Shown piece by piece: positions 45,237-56,784 of a stretch of 64,000 bases of DNA. Within the stretch, counting starts at the first letter, position 1. Every line of letters starts with the position of its first letter. The position numbers and the translations under genes were made by a program. Source of the stretch: Voacanga thouarsii (taxonomy: Eukaryota > Streptophyta > Magnoliopsida > Gentianales > Apocynaceae); NCBI GenBank assembly GCA_026120185.1, contig JANUWF010002207.1, positions 2,516,894 through 2,580,893 on the forward strand, written 5' to 3'. A model generated the notes under the pieces. It had not been told where the DNA came from. It made no database searches and was given only the letters and a program-made list of their open reading frames with translations.

Positions 45237-47075
45237 AACTTTTCTGCTTAGGGCGTCTGCCACCATATTAGCCTTCCCGGGATGGTAGTTGATCGGGCAA
45301 CGATATTCTTCCAAGAATTCCATCCACCTTCGTTGCCTCAAGTTCAAATCCTTCTGAGTGAAGATATACTTCAGGCTCTTATGGTCGGTGAACACCTCGT
45401 ACTTGGCTCCATACAAGTAGTGTTACCATTTTTTTAGGGCGAACACTATAACCGCCAGCTCCAAGTCGTGAGTATGGTGGTTCGCTTCATGTGGTCGCAA
45501 CTTCCGTGATGCATAGGCAATCACTTTCTGGTCTTGCATCAACACCACTCCCAGTCCTTCTTTCGAAGCGTCAGTGTACAGTGTGTAAGATTTGCCTTCC
45601 TTTGGTAGACTCAATACTGGTGCTGTCATCAGTCGCTTCTTTAGTTCTTGGAAGCTTTTCTCGCATTTCTCGTCCCACACAAACGAAACACTCTTTCTCA
45701 ACAAATGGGTCATTGGCGATGCGAGCGTCGAGAATCCCTTGATAAACCTTCGATAGTATCCCGCCAAACCCAAGAAACTACGGATCTCGGTAATATTCTC
45801 CGACTGCTTCCAGTCTGATACCGCTTCCACCTTGGCCGGATCTACCTTAATTCCCTCCTTAGTCACCACATGACCAAGGAATGCCACACTCGTCCAACCG
45901 TAGTCGCACTTGCTCGAACTTCGCGTACAGCTTGTGCTCCCGCAATTTTTCCAACACGAGCCTCAGATGCTCCGCATGCTCCTCCGGACTCTTGGAGTAG
46001 ATCAAAATATCGTCAATGAATACTACTACAAACTTGTCCAAGTAACGCCGGAATATTCAGTGCATCAGGTCCATGAATACTGCTGGAGCGTTAGTCACCC
46101 CGAACGGCATTACTACGAAATCGTAATGTCCATATCGGGTGTTGAAGGCTGTCTTGGGGATATCTTTCTCTCTTATCCACCCTTGGTAATATCCTTGTCT
46201 CAGATCCAACTTGGAATAGCAGCTGGATCCTTGTAGCTGATCGAATAGTTCGTCAATCAACGAAAAAGGGTACTTGTTCTTAATCGTCAAACTGTTCAGC
46301 CCTCGGCAGTCGATGCACAGCCTCAAGGTCCCGTCCTTCTTCTTTACAAATAGCACAGGCGCTCCCCAGGGTGACGTGCTTGGTCTAATATAGCCTTGGC
46401 CAACGAGCTCCTCTAGTTGCTCTTTCAACTCTGCCGGCGCCATCCGGTACGGAGTCCGCGATACTGGTTCTGCTCCGGGAACTAAGTCGATAGTGAACTC
46501 CACTTCTCGACTAGGAGGTAGAGAATCAAGCTCCGCCGGAAATGCATCGGGAAAATCCTTCACTACTTCCATGTCCTCCAGAGTACACTGGTCCTTAGTC
46601 TTGTTCATCACGTAAGCCAGATAACCTTTACAACCTTACCTCAATAATTTTCGGGCCTTAGCCCCTGCAATCAAGTACTTCAACTCTTTCACCCTCTTTC
46701 CATTAAATTCTAACACATTACAACCCAGTCTGACAAACTGAACCGACTTATTTCTGCAGTCTACCCTAGCCCCATGTTTAGCTAACCAGTCCATCCCCAA
46801 AATTAAGTCATAGTCTTCAATGTCTAACACAATCAAATCTCTCTCCAGATTTTCTCTCCCCACCATAACCTTACAATCCCTCACATACCAATCTGCTTGC
46901 ACCATCTTCCCCAAAGGGGTGCTTACTTCTAAAATGAAAGGTAGCTCCACTCCATCCCAACCCAAATGACATGCACACAACTTGTTTATATAGGAATGAG
47001 TAGAGCCGGGGTGAATCAAAGCATTAACGGATCGTCCTTAAATAGTGAACGTACCTTCCATCACCACGGCATCGG
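45237..47075 (-). pseudogene. pol: Protease, RT and RNase H of nested Tekay, broken
   Basis: Protease (about 47075-46640): the catalytic motif reads IHPGSTHS, with Asp changed to His; LILGMDWLAKHGA is kept; a CAA to TAA stop is at 46636-46638. RT: open at 46611-46060 with [20 protein letters not shown] and [16 protein letters not shown] to TGA at 46057-46059; catalytic FIDD intact (about 46010); one inserted base near 45917 shifts the frame before VAFLGHVV. RNase [23 protein letters not shown] and VADALSRK are all present, so the four acidic residues survive, but TAA at 45423-45425 interrupts it. These are the polymerase and RNA-degrading parts of reverse transcription. Confidence 0.92.
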
Positions 47076-48243
47076 CCCCAACTTCCTCTCTGTTGAGAGC
47101 GAATACCTTGGCCTTCACTTGTGGCTTCGGTGCTCCACTTCCGGCTGCTCCCATGGCGTTAGCCCAGTTGGGTCCCGGGTTATGAGCTGGGTTTCCCTGC
47201 CCGACTCAGTGCAGCTTACGGCAGGTATTCCTCAGGTGGTTCGGATCACCACAGTGGTAGCACTTCCTATCTCTTCCATTGGACCAGCAATTCCTCTCGG
47301 TGTAGCCTTTCTTTCCACACTGCCTACAGAACGGGAGGTTCAGTGTAGGTCCAGCTGGTGTTGTCCGGGCTTGTTTTTCCCGGTTCTGCCAGTGAGGATT
47401 TGCAAGGCGCTTGGGTGGTTGTGGCCTCTGGAATTGTCCCTACGGTTGTCTCGGTGGTTGGAAGGGCTTGGCCGCCATCCTACTGCAGTCTTCATTCTCT
47501 GTGCGCGTAGCAGCGTCCACCACCCCCGAGTACGTTGTCGGTGGAGCAGGTACCAAAGCTCTCCTCAGCTCCGGTCTTAGCCCCTTGATGAACTGCCTCG
47601 TCCAGTTCTGCTCGGTGTCAACCAGTCTTCGGCAGTATTTCGACAACTGCGTGAATCGAGCCGCGTATTGAGCCACAGACATGCTTCCCTGCCTCAGATT
47701 CTGAAATTCGTCCTCCCGTTTTTCTACAATCCACTGAGGGATGTACTCCACCCTAAAAGATTCAATGAAGCTGGACCACGTCCATTCTTGCTCATCCATT
47801 ACCCAGTCCTCTTGGACCCGCTGTCACCACGCCAGAGCTGGTCCTCTCAACCGAAAGGCTGCAAATTTAACCATCCGTTCCTCGGAATACTGGAGCGTTG
47901 CGAAAATACCCTCCATTTGCTCGACCCACCGCTCGGCCTATCGGTCTTGTTCCGCTTCACCCATAAAGATAGGCGGTTGGAATTTCAAGAACTTCTCCAA
48001 CGCCTCATCTTCCCTTCTAGGGTGCCTCCGCTCGGTTAGCGTCTGAAGAATGTCGGCCACTTTGCTGAGTGTCTGACCCATTGACACATCTACCGGGGAA
48101 TCAGACCCCATGCCCATCGCGGGATCACTTTGCCCGTCACCTTGATGGGGTGATTGCATCTATTCCGGTTCAACTTCCGGTGCTACCCGGTCTACCTCCG
48201 GAGTTCTTCTGGTGGAAGGAACTGCACGTCTCTTGGGTGCCAT
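47076..48243 (-). pseudogene. gag: gag of nested Tekay, broken
   Basis: The ATG is at 48243 (MAPKRRAV), followed by CAG to TAG at 48160-48162, a further TAG at 47938-47940, and TGG to TGA at 47824-47826 inside the gag domain (ALAW-stop-QRVQEDW). The domain continues (WSSFIESFRVEYIPQ, FIKGLRPELRR) to a stop near 47440. Two zinc knuckles remain: CRQCGKKGYTERNC, where the His is changed to Tyr, and an intact CYHCGDPNHLRNTC. The linker to protease (KPQVKAKVFALNREEVGAD) matches the forward element. The long plus-strand ORF opposite (46966-47580) is its shadow. Confidence 0.9.
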
Positions 48244-48500
48244 TCTATACCATACCCCAAATGTTAAATGTATGCACTCAACTATCAAACCATTGTAGTG
48301 GTGTATGTATACATAGCCAAGTATGAGTAGAAAGAAGTCAGATGCAACTTATTTAAAGGATTGCTCCTAAATTTTGATTTCAAAAATTGACTTGCATAAT
48401 TTCAAAATTTGATAAAAATGAACTTTAAGAATTCTTAACATCTCAATTCATGAAAAGCTGTAAATAAACAAATATCCAAATCAAAATGACTCCTAGCTCT

Positions 48501-49031
48501 CTACTCCTCATCGGAATCCTCATCATCTGCCTCATATATCCAACCTCCGGTGTTTTTAGAGAAATCCACCCCCTCCCCGCTAGCAAATCCCTCCATAGGC
48601 TCCTTCCCAGGCCACCTAGAACTCTCCCCGGCCTCAACTCGGCTGAAGGGAGGAATAAAGGAAGGTCTGGGTGGAGACTCATAATCTATCTCTCCCGGGT
48701 CATCACTAGTTGCTGCTAAATCCACCTCGGGATTAGGAGGGTGGGGTTTAGGCTCCACTATCATAACATCATCCTTACTGTCAGAGCTTATATCTATCAC
48801 CAGGATTGGAGGTAGTTTAAGGATCTGGACCTCGTCCTCACTGCTATCCTCCATCAAGTCAATCTCATAATCACTGTTATCCTCTAGAGGGATATCCTCG
48901 ACATCATTGTCATCCTCTATAGGGACAACTGGCTGAGGGGCAGGCTGGGGAACTGGAAGGTCCTTCTGATCTAGATAGTAAGGTGGGTGCCACTGCTGCC
49001 CTTTCTTTGCTGTCCTAAAGAGTCTAACCAT
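48501..49031 (-). CDS. 176-aa acidic protein encoded upstream of gag (nested Tekay)
   Basis: Counterpart of 4099-4629: same length, same start context (about 100 bp after the LTR) and same end. It begins MVRLFRTAKKGQQWHPPYY. The hydrophobic-acidic motifs VIDISSDS (residues 78-85) and VMIVE (89-93) are kept; one Glu after the first is changed to Lys. There is no stop or indel in 528 bp, while the neighbouring gag has three stops in its first 420 bp. The function is unknown. The ORF lies on the genomic RNA upstream of gag, so it could be translated first or could limit gag translation; both are inference. Confidence 0.6.
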   Translation of the reverse strand: MVRLFRTAKKGQQWHPPYYLDQKDLPVPQPAPQPVVPIEDDNDVEDIPLEDNSDYEIDLMEDSSEDEVQILKLPPILVIDISSDSKDDVMIVEPKPHPPNPEVDLAATSDDPGEIDYESPPRPSFIPPFSRVEAGESSRWPGKEPMEGFASGEGVDFSKNTGGWIYEADDEDSDEE

Positions 49032-49110
49032 CCAACAGCATCATCAAAATAGGTTAGATAAGATTTAAACTTAAATAAATAAATCATATATCATCAATAT
49101 TTGTCTATAA

Positions 49111-49127
49111 CCTAGTCTCTGATATCA
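49111..49127 (-). other. Primer-binding site of nested Tekay, tRNA-Met type
   Basis: In element orientation TGATATCAGAGACTAGG starts two bases after the 5' LTR end. It matches the Met PBS core TGGTATCAGAG with one change. Confidence 0.75.
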
Positions 49128-51200
49128 CTTGTAACACCCCGAATGACCTAGGCTCGCCAGGGCCGGGGATGTTGCCCTGTCCAAAGGACAAGGGGTCTTT
49201 ATAACTAGGTCAAAAATAAAATTGTTGAAATAAATAATACTCAAAACTAAAGAGAATTTATTACAACCCAACATACTTCAAAAGTACATCCATGAAATTC
49301 CAAAACAAAAACCGTAATTAAAACCATCCACTCTCGTCTCCCCAAAGTAATACATAAAATAAAAAAAATAAAAATCACATTCTCTTCCAAGGTAGCTACT
49401 CACCCACAACAGGATCAACCTAAAATCATGATAAAAGGTGGTGAGACAGAAATCTCAGTAAGTCCGTGTGTGCTTTGGGTGTTTAGCAGAAACAGTTCGT
49501 GGATGCAAAGTGTGAAATCTTTATAAGAGAAACATTGGCAAGCAATAAACATTAGTCAAAAGCAAGAGTGGCGTTTTGGCTCTTCTAGCCATACATAAGT
49601 AACGAAATCAACCACTCAAAAGAAAGGGATATGGGTTACCACACTTTGGGCCCCATAACCGGTCAGAATGCCTAACACGTTGTGCAGACTGACAAAAGTA
49701 GGTGATCGGCCTACTGGGCAAGATACTCCTCCTTCTCTATACCCAAACAACCGCCGGGTGTCCATTTCGGCAAAAACACGAGTCACTTGATCGAAACAAA
49801 ATAAACCGCTAGCTCGGATCGGCACGACTCACTCGGAACCGGCATCTTATCCAGGAAGGACTCACTCCTCAGAGGTGGCCACCTGCTGAGAGACTTACCC
49901 TAACCCTTCAAAGACTAGTCCTAGTAGTCCACCCTTATTGAGTACACAACGACATTCCCCACTTGGGACAAAATGAACAAAGTATTGTGCTTCATGAAAA
50001 TACCAATTTGAGGGTTTCCAAAGCTTTGGGAGAAATTAGTTTTAGAAAGAGTTTCAAGTTTGGAAAAATCTACTCAAAGACTTCAAAATAATTTAAGCGT
50101 TGGTATTAATGATGAATTCAACCCTCAATTGCTTTCAAATAACCGAGTGTCCTTGCACTCCACATTTGGCTTGCCATAAGGAAATCATTTCACATCAATC
50201 AGATTTTATGCAGGAGCTTACCTGATTCTTGCTCACAACAACAAGGTCTCGGACAGATGACCTAACCCCACATGGGCAAATACAAATCTTAATCAGATTC
50301 AAGCCACAATCCACTTTCTCAATTTAAATCAATTCAATTCACTACTACCATGATCCTAGTGTCCCAAGCTTTAAGGCAAAACAAAAATTGAATAGGTTTA
50401 TAAGTTCAGTTTAATTTGTTATTTAAAATAATTAATGGATTAGGAAATAAATTCTATTAAGTTGAAAGTTCAAATCTTGTTAAGGAAAATTTAGAGTTTA
50501 TTTGATCAAGAACCATAGGTGGTACTAGGTAAAATGTTGATTTAATGATAGCTTAGTTGTTAGAAAATCATTGATTGCTAAAACTAGTTAAGATTAAATT
50601 TAATAAGTCTTTCTTGGAAAATAATAAGTAAATCCTTAAGGGTTTTGTTCTAGTAAATATTTTATTAAGTATAAATCTTTTTCATAAGGGCTTCAATTAA
50701 TTTGCTTTATTTTAAATAATATTTATTTATTTTATTTTCTGAAAAAATCATTATTTATTTGACTAAAATATCCTTTACATATATTATAATTTCCAAATCT
50801 ACCCTTCCTAGGGTTTTTGAAGTTCTCTAGCAAAAATTATTAGTAAAAATTTTATTCTTGAAATAAAATTTTGTTTAGGGACAACTAGATCATGATCAAG
50901 ATTCCATGGTCAACCATAATCAATAACATACTCAATCCTTCAATTCATCAAATCATCCAAGTCTTGCACATAGGCATAAATCTAAATTTATTATTACATG
51001 ATTTAACCTGTACTAGCATAAACATGATCATAGCTTCAAAATCTAATCATGCACATAAATCCTATTCACCCATGGTGACATAATCTAGCATGCTTCATCA
51101 CAAATACTACCTATGACATGCATCAAATCTCAACTCATCATTAAATCCACCAATATAATCCTTCTATGTATAAATCCCATCTCCTTCACAATCATACATA

Positions 51201-51268
51201 TACTCATGCTTCAATCAAGAACATCACATACACATACTCATGCTTCAATCAACAACATCACATACACA
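51201..51268. repeat. 34-bp tandem duplication private to one LTR
   Basis: Units 51201-51234 and 51235-51268 (TACTCATGCTTCAATCAAGA... and its copy) differ at one base. The paired LTR has a single unit near 41435, so the duplication arose after insertion. Confidence 0.92.
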
Positions 51269-51469
51269 AACCCATCGCCATTCATCAACCTAGAAACATG
51301 ATTCTATGTTTTGAAAAAGAGGATTGAAGGTACTTACTTGATTGATGAATGACTTGATGGAGTTTAGAGAAGATCTCAACTCCTAGATGGCTAATCTTGT
51401 TCATGAAAGGTGGCAAAAGCATGGCCATGGAGGAAGAGACCATTCGGCCAAGAGAGAGAATTTTGGTCC

Positions 51470-51502
<33 letters not shown>

Positions 51503-53130
51503 AGAGATCAATAGCATGCTTATTCATATAGGTTTTCATTAGAGATTAAGTTTGAAGAGGATCAAGTTGTTAGAATAAGTTTACCTTGAAGATGTTCTTA
51601 TTCTTCACAGAAATTTCTGCTTTTTTATCCAAAGTAGCAAGATGTTTGGAGGAGTTTGATGTTAATATTGATGTTGATGGATGCACAGTAAGGAGTAGAT
51701 CAAATCTGGAGATTTTCGTGAGGGTTTGAAGTGGTTTGGAGGTGTATTAGGTGTAAAGAAGAGGTAGGTGTTCTTGGTGTAGTGTGTGTGTGTGTGTGTG
51801 TTCTTGTTGCTTGAAGGAAATCGAGAGAGAGAGAAGAAGAAGCTGCCGATTTTTCTGAGGAATTGGGGCTGCCGAAATTCTGTAGGGTTTTGGGAGTGAT
51901 TTCTCTAACTTGGAGGAGAAAGGAAAGGTTAGTTGTTACAATCCTTGAAGAATATTTTTAGGAAGAGAATTTGGAAACTAGATATTCTAGGAATATCTTG
52001 ATTTTTCTGGACAGCTTTGAAGTCTCCTATGGCCGACTGGATTGTGCAATTTTCTGGGGAATTAAAGCTAGTTAAAGGAGGCTTGTGATGGCCGAAACTA
52101 AGGTGCACAATGGTGGAGAAGATGTCTGATCAATTGAGCAAAATTTTATGGAAAGTTGTTAAACAAGATGGCTGAAATTTTGGAAAGTAATCAAGCTAAA
52201 TTGTACGGATTTGGTTGAGGGATTTTCGATCAGCCATGGAGGGAATTTCGTGTGGATGTTTCAGGGAACAATGGAGCTCTGTTAATGGAGGTTTAAGGTA
52301 GGTTTTAACAGAAGTAGATTGGGGTTTTCGGTTGAAACACAATAGGAAACAAGCTGGACAAAAATTCTGCACAGAATTTCGCTGAACAAAATTTTCTGGC
52401 AGAATTTTCGTCTGCCATTTCTAGCAGATTTGCAGCGAGTTTTGAAGGGGATTTCAGGGTTATTCAAGGCTTTTTTCCATCCTTCTTTATGGAGGAAAAA
52501 AATGGCTAAGGTGCTGCACAAAATCTGGGAGAAAATAGTTTGGTTTGGAGCTCACAAAGCTGATTTTCGTACAGGAATTTTTCCTGCTTTGCTCTAGCTT
52601 GTGCAGTCCGAATTTGGGCAAAAACTTTCAGGTTTCAAACTAATCCTAAAGACCATTTTTCTGGTAGCATTTGGGAGGGAATGTGAGCTAGAATTTTCGT
52701 CCTTCTGAAGGTATAACAAGCTGGAAATTTTCAGCTCATTCCATGAAGGTAGATGAACTAAGTTAGAGGAAAAAATTCAGCAAGCTTTCAAAAGGGATTT
52801 TCCTCTTGAATTTTCCCACAAATCATTTACATTTTCCGAACCATGAGAAGCCTTTTACTAGGATATTTTGATCCTAAAAGACCTTAGTCTTCTACTGAAT
52901 TTTCTGGAAAGGAAAAGGATAGAACACCTTGATCAAGCTAAAGAGTTGGAAATTAAGAAAAACTAAAGATCAAGGGAGAATGAATTCCCTTTAGGCATTT
53001 CGCGAAGAACAAAAGAGTGAAGTGAGAATTCTCCTAACATGTCTCTCCTAGGACATCATCACCACATTGATCTAGGCCCTCATGGCCGAAACCATCCTTT
53101 TCCAAGAAAAATAAAATTTACTCAAGCTAA

Positions 53131-53205
53131 AACTTCTATGATGGACTTTGAACCTTAGACCTCAAGAATTAATTCCAAGGCTCTAACCACTAAACCACAA
53201 CAACT
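53131..53205 (-). repeat. tRNA/SINE-like module in 5' LTR of nested Tekay
   Basis: Same module as 43323-43400: B-box-like part at about 53144-53155 and A-box-like TGGTTTAGTGG at about 53188-53198 (complement). Confidence 0.5.
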
Positions 53206-53451
53206 CTTGTTGTTATTTCTACTAGAAAAATTATTTCCTATTCAATCCACAAGCTATCTCCTTATTTTCATCTCGGGTAAAAATTACCATTTTGCCCCTC
53301 TCACACATCACTCACCAACAAGACTTCAAGATAATAAAAATCAAATTCAAAGCACATAGAAATCATATGAAACCATATTTAATCATGAAATAAAGCATGA
53401 TATGCATCCCAACCCCCTTACTCTACGGTTGATCTAGACTGGGGTTTCACA

Positions 53452-54634
53452 CTGAAGGTTTCATATCCAAAGATAGCACAAAGGTGTGCAAGTTGCAAAG
53501 GTCCATTTTTGGACTTAAGCAAGCATCTAGGAGTTGGAATATCCATTTCGATGAAACAATTAAAGATTTTGGTTTCATTCAAAACTTGGATGAACCTTGT
53601 GTGTACAAGAAGGTTAGTGGGAGTAAAGTTGTTTTCCTATTACTTTATGTAGATGACATATTGCTTATAGGAAATGATGTTTCAACTCTTCAATCAGTGA
53701 AGATTTGGTTGTACAAGATGTTCTCCAAGAAAGACCTTGGTGAAGCAACATATATTTTGGGAATAAAGATTTATAGAGATAGATCTAGAAGGTTGCTAGG
53801 TCTTTCGCAGTCTACAAACATAGACAATGTATTGAAAAGGTTCGACATGGATCAATCTAAAAGAGGATTCTTACCTATGACACATGGTGTAAGCCTTTCA
53901 AAGTCAATGTCTCCAAAGACACAAGTTGAAAGGGATCACATGAGTAGAATTCCATATGCTTCGGCAATTGGGTCTATCATGTATGCTGTGATATGTACTA
54001 GGCCCGATGTATCGTGTGCTCTTAGTTTGACGAGCGGATACCAATCCGATCCTGGAGAGGGTCATCTGGGCGGCTGTAAAGAATATCCTTAAGTACTTAC
54101 GAAGGACTAAGGATGCATTCTTGATATATGGAGATGGTGATTTACAAGTAAGAGGGTATATCGATGCCGACTCTCGGTCCGATAAGGACGACTTTAAATC
54201 ACAATCGGCTACGTATTTACATTAGGTGGTGGGGCGGTTTGTTCGCAGAGCTCCAAATAAGAGACTACTGCCGATTCGACTCATCGAAGCAGAGTACATA
54301 GCAGCATCTCGAAGCAGCTAAATAAGAAATATGGATCAAGAAGTTCATCACCGAACTTGGAGTGGTGCCCGACATTGTTGATTCGATACCTTTGTATTGT
54401 GACAACAATGGAGCCATTGCACAGGCAAAGGAACCACGGTCTCATCAACAATCCAAGCATGTACTTAGACGCTATCATCTGATTAGAGAAATCATAGATA
54501 GAGGAGATGTAAAGATAAAGAGGATTCCTATGGATCAGAACATAGCTGATCCACTCACTAAAGCGCTTTCCCATAAGAAACATGATAAACATGTTGAGTC
54601 ATTTGGTATTCGATACATGAATGTTTGGCTCTAG
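53452..54634 (+). pseudogene. pol: Copia pol part 2: RT end and RNase H
   Basis: Resumes the RT frame cut at 39388. VCKLQRSIFGLKQASRSWN and the catalytic LLYVDDILL are intact, followed by DLGEATYILGIKI and IPYASAIGSIMYAV (open 53484-54092). The frame breaks near 54055. RNase H is spread over several frames: YIDADSRSD at about 54160, then degenerate DNA, then an open end at 54362-54634 (LYCDNNGAIAQAKEP, SKHVLRRYHLIREII, DPLTKAL), the usual C-terminus of copia Pol. The PPT expected before the 3' LTR is degraded (AAGTGATAGT). Confidence 0.92.
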
Positions 54635-54648
54635 TACAAGTGATAGTT

Positions 54649-56341
54649 TGTTAGTGTTGTGCTCTAGAAGCAATCACTTGTGTCATGTATATTGCATATT
54701 AAATTAATAAGAGGCATTCTTTATCTTTCAGTTTGATTGTTATATCTAAACGTGTGTACAAACCGTTAGATAAAGTCCCTAGTACAACACAGTGTTAAGG
54801 AAATCATTATAGAAATCATGATGTGAGATTCCTACTACACTATGCAGTATTTGTGCTTAAATAATCCCCAGTCATAGTATTAATAAGACGGGACATTATT
54901 AATATGCCAAGACTGGCACATGTTATATCTCTTGATTGGATCAAGCGGTGGTTCTCATATCCGTGAGTATTGGGATATTCAGGATTAACGTGTGGATGCT
55001 TGTTTTGGAACAAGTTCATTGGATGACCTAGCTACGAGATAATCACTTGGATAACTAATTAGTGCCACTGAAAGAATCTCGTTATAGCAAGTGTGCAAGT
55101 ATCCTTAGACTTGAGATCTCTAAGGTACTTTGTTTAATGAGCGTTGTATTTTGATCTTAATCTTTGGAGTCTTATCTAGGACTGCCTATGGGATGGATAT
55201 TGGGTACAACGTAAATTAAACGAAAGTAGTTGACAAAGTCAATAAAGGATTCACCACTCCTAATAGTAGGAGAGTATATCTCAAGGCCACTTGTAGAAAT
55301 CATTACTCATGAAGTCCTTGGCCAAGGCGACTATGTGATCGATATGGTTCCATTTGATACACATATCAAGTAATGGATTTCTTAAACAAGTACTAAAATT
55401 TTCGGGCCAGAATTAATAATATTCTAGAGGGAGTTGGCACTAATTTCATGCTCTAGACCGAATGAGATATTGTAGGGTGAAAGGAGTTTATTGCACTGAT
55501 AATTTGCTATTGAAAGGTTCATGTCAAGCCATTTGACTTTCTGGACTTTTGGGTGGTCAAGAGTCATTGCTAGATGTCTCTCTTGATATGCTAAATATGG
55601 ATTTATTAATTAGAGGATTAATAAATTTAATCCTTTATTTTATTAAGGATTATTAATTCTAATATTGTTAGAATTAATTCATATTATACTACCAATAAGA
55701 CCAGGAAACCTAATGGGTCACACAAAATAATGGTTTAAATGCTCAAATATATTATTTGATAATATTATGGGGTTAATTAAGAGAAGGGAATATATTTATA
55801 GGTGAATTATAAGTTTGTTATAATTCATGAGACCTAATTGTAAATAAGTAAACTTCAAGAACCAATTTGTTGACAATTGGACGTTGAAGGACTAAGTTAC
55901 AATTTACGGTAATCATAAATCTATAAATATAAGGAAATGGTTTCCTTAGGGTAAGAGACACAGACTATTCACGCAATAAAAGAGAAACCGTTTCTCTGCC
56001 TCTCTCTTGATCAAACCCTAACCGTCTCTCTCTTATTAATCAAACCCTAGCCTTCTAAATTCTACTAGCATAGAATTGTGAGATTATGAGCGTTCGACCT
56101 TGTGTGGATTATCATTAGTGGGAGTTCTTTCTTGGACTTCAGTTGAGCTATTGTGAATCGGTTTTGTGATCTAGATCGCGCCTGCGTTCTTGGAACAAGA
56201 AAAATTCAAACATTCCGGCTTCAAGAGGTAATAAGCATGATCTTCTCTTTTTCCCGTTTCTACTGCAAACCCATGATCCATGGCTTGGATTTCTTGCTAT
56301 TTTTCGCTGCGTTTCTGTTTAATTAATTTAGAAATCCTACA
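54649..56341 (+). repeat. Copia 3' LTR (1693 bp)
   Basis: Starts TGTTAGTGTTGTGC and ends AAATCCTACA. It is complete, unlike the 5' LTR. It is closely similar to the solo LTR at 59791-61454, which defines the family ends. CTATAAATATAAGG near 55920 is the candidate TATA box. Confidence 0.93.
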
Positions 56342-56784
56342 GTTGCGGCTCACCAAATTACACAAGATCAACTCGGGTAAGCTGATGAAAGAAGGAAAGC
56401 AATCTCAGTCGGCTTCAACTGCTCGGTAGTTTAAGTGGTTCGGTGGGTTCGATGGCTTGGGCAGCTTCATCCTTACAGACAAAAATGCATCTCGGCTTAG
56501 TGGCTTGGTTCTTGCAACTCAGGTGAGCCATTATCAATAGAAGTGCAATTCGGCTTATAATTTTCAACAACTTTGACAAGGAAAAATTAGGCTTCAACAG
56601 GAATATTCTCTAGTGTAAAATGATAAAACAGAAGTTACCAATTTTTTCACAAATTGACTTGTGGCCTTCTTTATTTTTATTTGAAATTCTATTAGGAATC
56701 TACTTATTTTCTAGTTTTGGATTTTTAGCGAACATGTAATCATATAAATAAAGGCTATTCAAATAGGAATATGTGTGTGCTTAA
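56342..56784 (+). repeat. Continuation of the Athila-like LTR split at 34773
   Basis: It follows the TSD base of the copia element and shares GC-rich words with 34600-34660 (GGCTT, ATGGCTTGG). It ends where another Athila-like LTR begins. ATATAAATAAAGG near 56743 may be its TATA box. The 60-codon minus ORF at 56415 is not credible. Confidence 0.5.

Larger units (their letters stand above)
39389..53451 (-). mobile_element. Complete nested Tekay-like chromovirus (14,063 bp)
   Basis: On the minus strand the order is 5' LTR (49130-53451), PBS, 176-codon ORF, gag, PR, RT, RNase H, integrase, chromodomain, PPT and 3' LTR (39389-43645). Flanks TTGAA (39384-39388) and CTGAA (53452-53456) are the TSD with one transition. 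The two LTRs are highly similar by eye, which suggests a fairly young insertion. Gag-pol nevertheless has many stops, several from C to T changes. Unlike the forward element, it keeps the whole integrase region. Confidence 0.95.
49130..53451 (-). repeat. 5' LTR of nested Tekay element (4322 bp)
   Basis: Same termini as 39389-43645. It holds a 34-bp tandem duplication (51201-51268), a GA run near 51475, a GT run near 51783, and the tRNA-like module (53131-53205). It is 65 bp longer than the 3' LTR, mostly from these repeats and one 25-bp block. Confidence 0.93.
34774..56341 (+). mobile_element. Ty1/copia retrotransposon split by a Tekay element
   Basis: The order is LTR, gag, PR, integrase, RT, RNase H, LTR; integrase before RT is the copia order. 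The flanks GCTGC (34769-34773) and GTTGC (56342-56346) are a 5-bp TSD with one transition. Removing the nested Tekay element (39389-53451 plus one 5-bp TSD copy) leaves about 7.5 kb. The 5' LTR has lost its right end together with the PBS, gag has lost its ATG, and the pol frames are broken, so it is dead. The target was an Athila-like LTR. Confidence 0.92.

Noticed and set aside
46966..47580. 204-codon plus-strand ORF
   Set aside because: It lies exactly opposite gag and protease of the nested Tekay element and has a counterpart opposite the forward copy (5642-6154). It is a codon-structure shadow.
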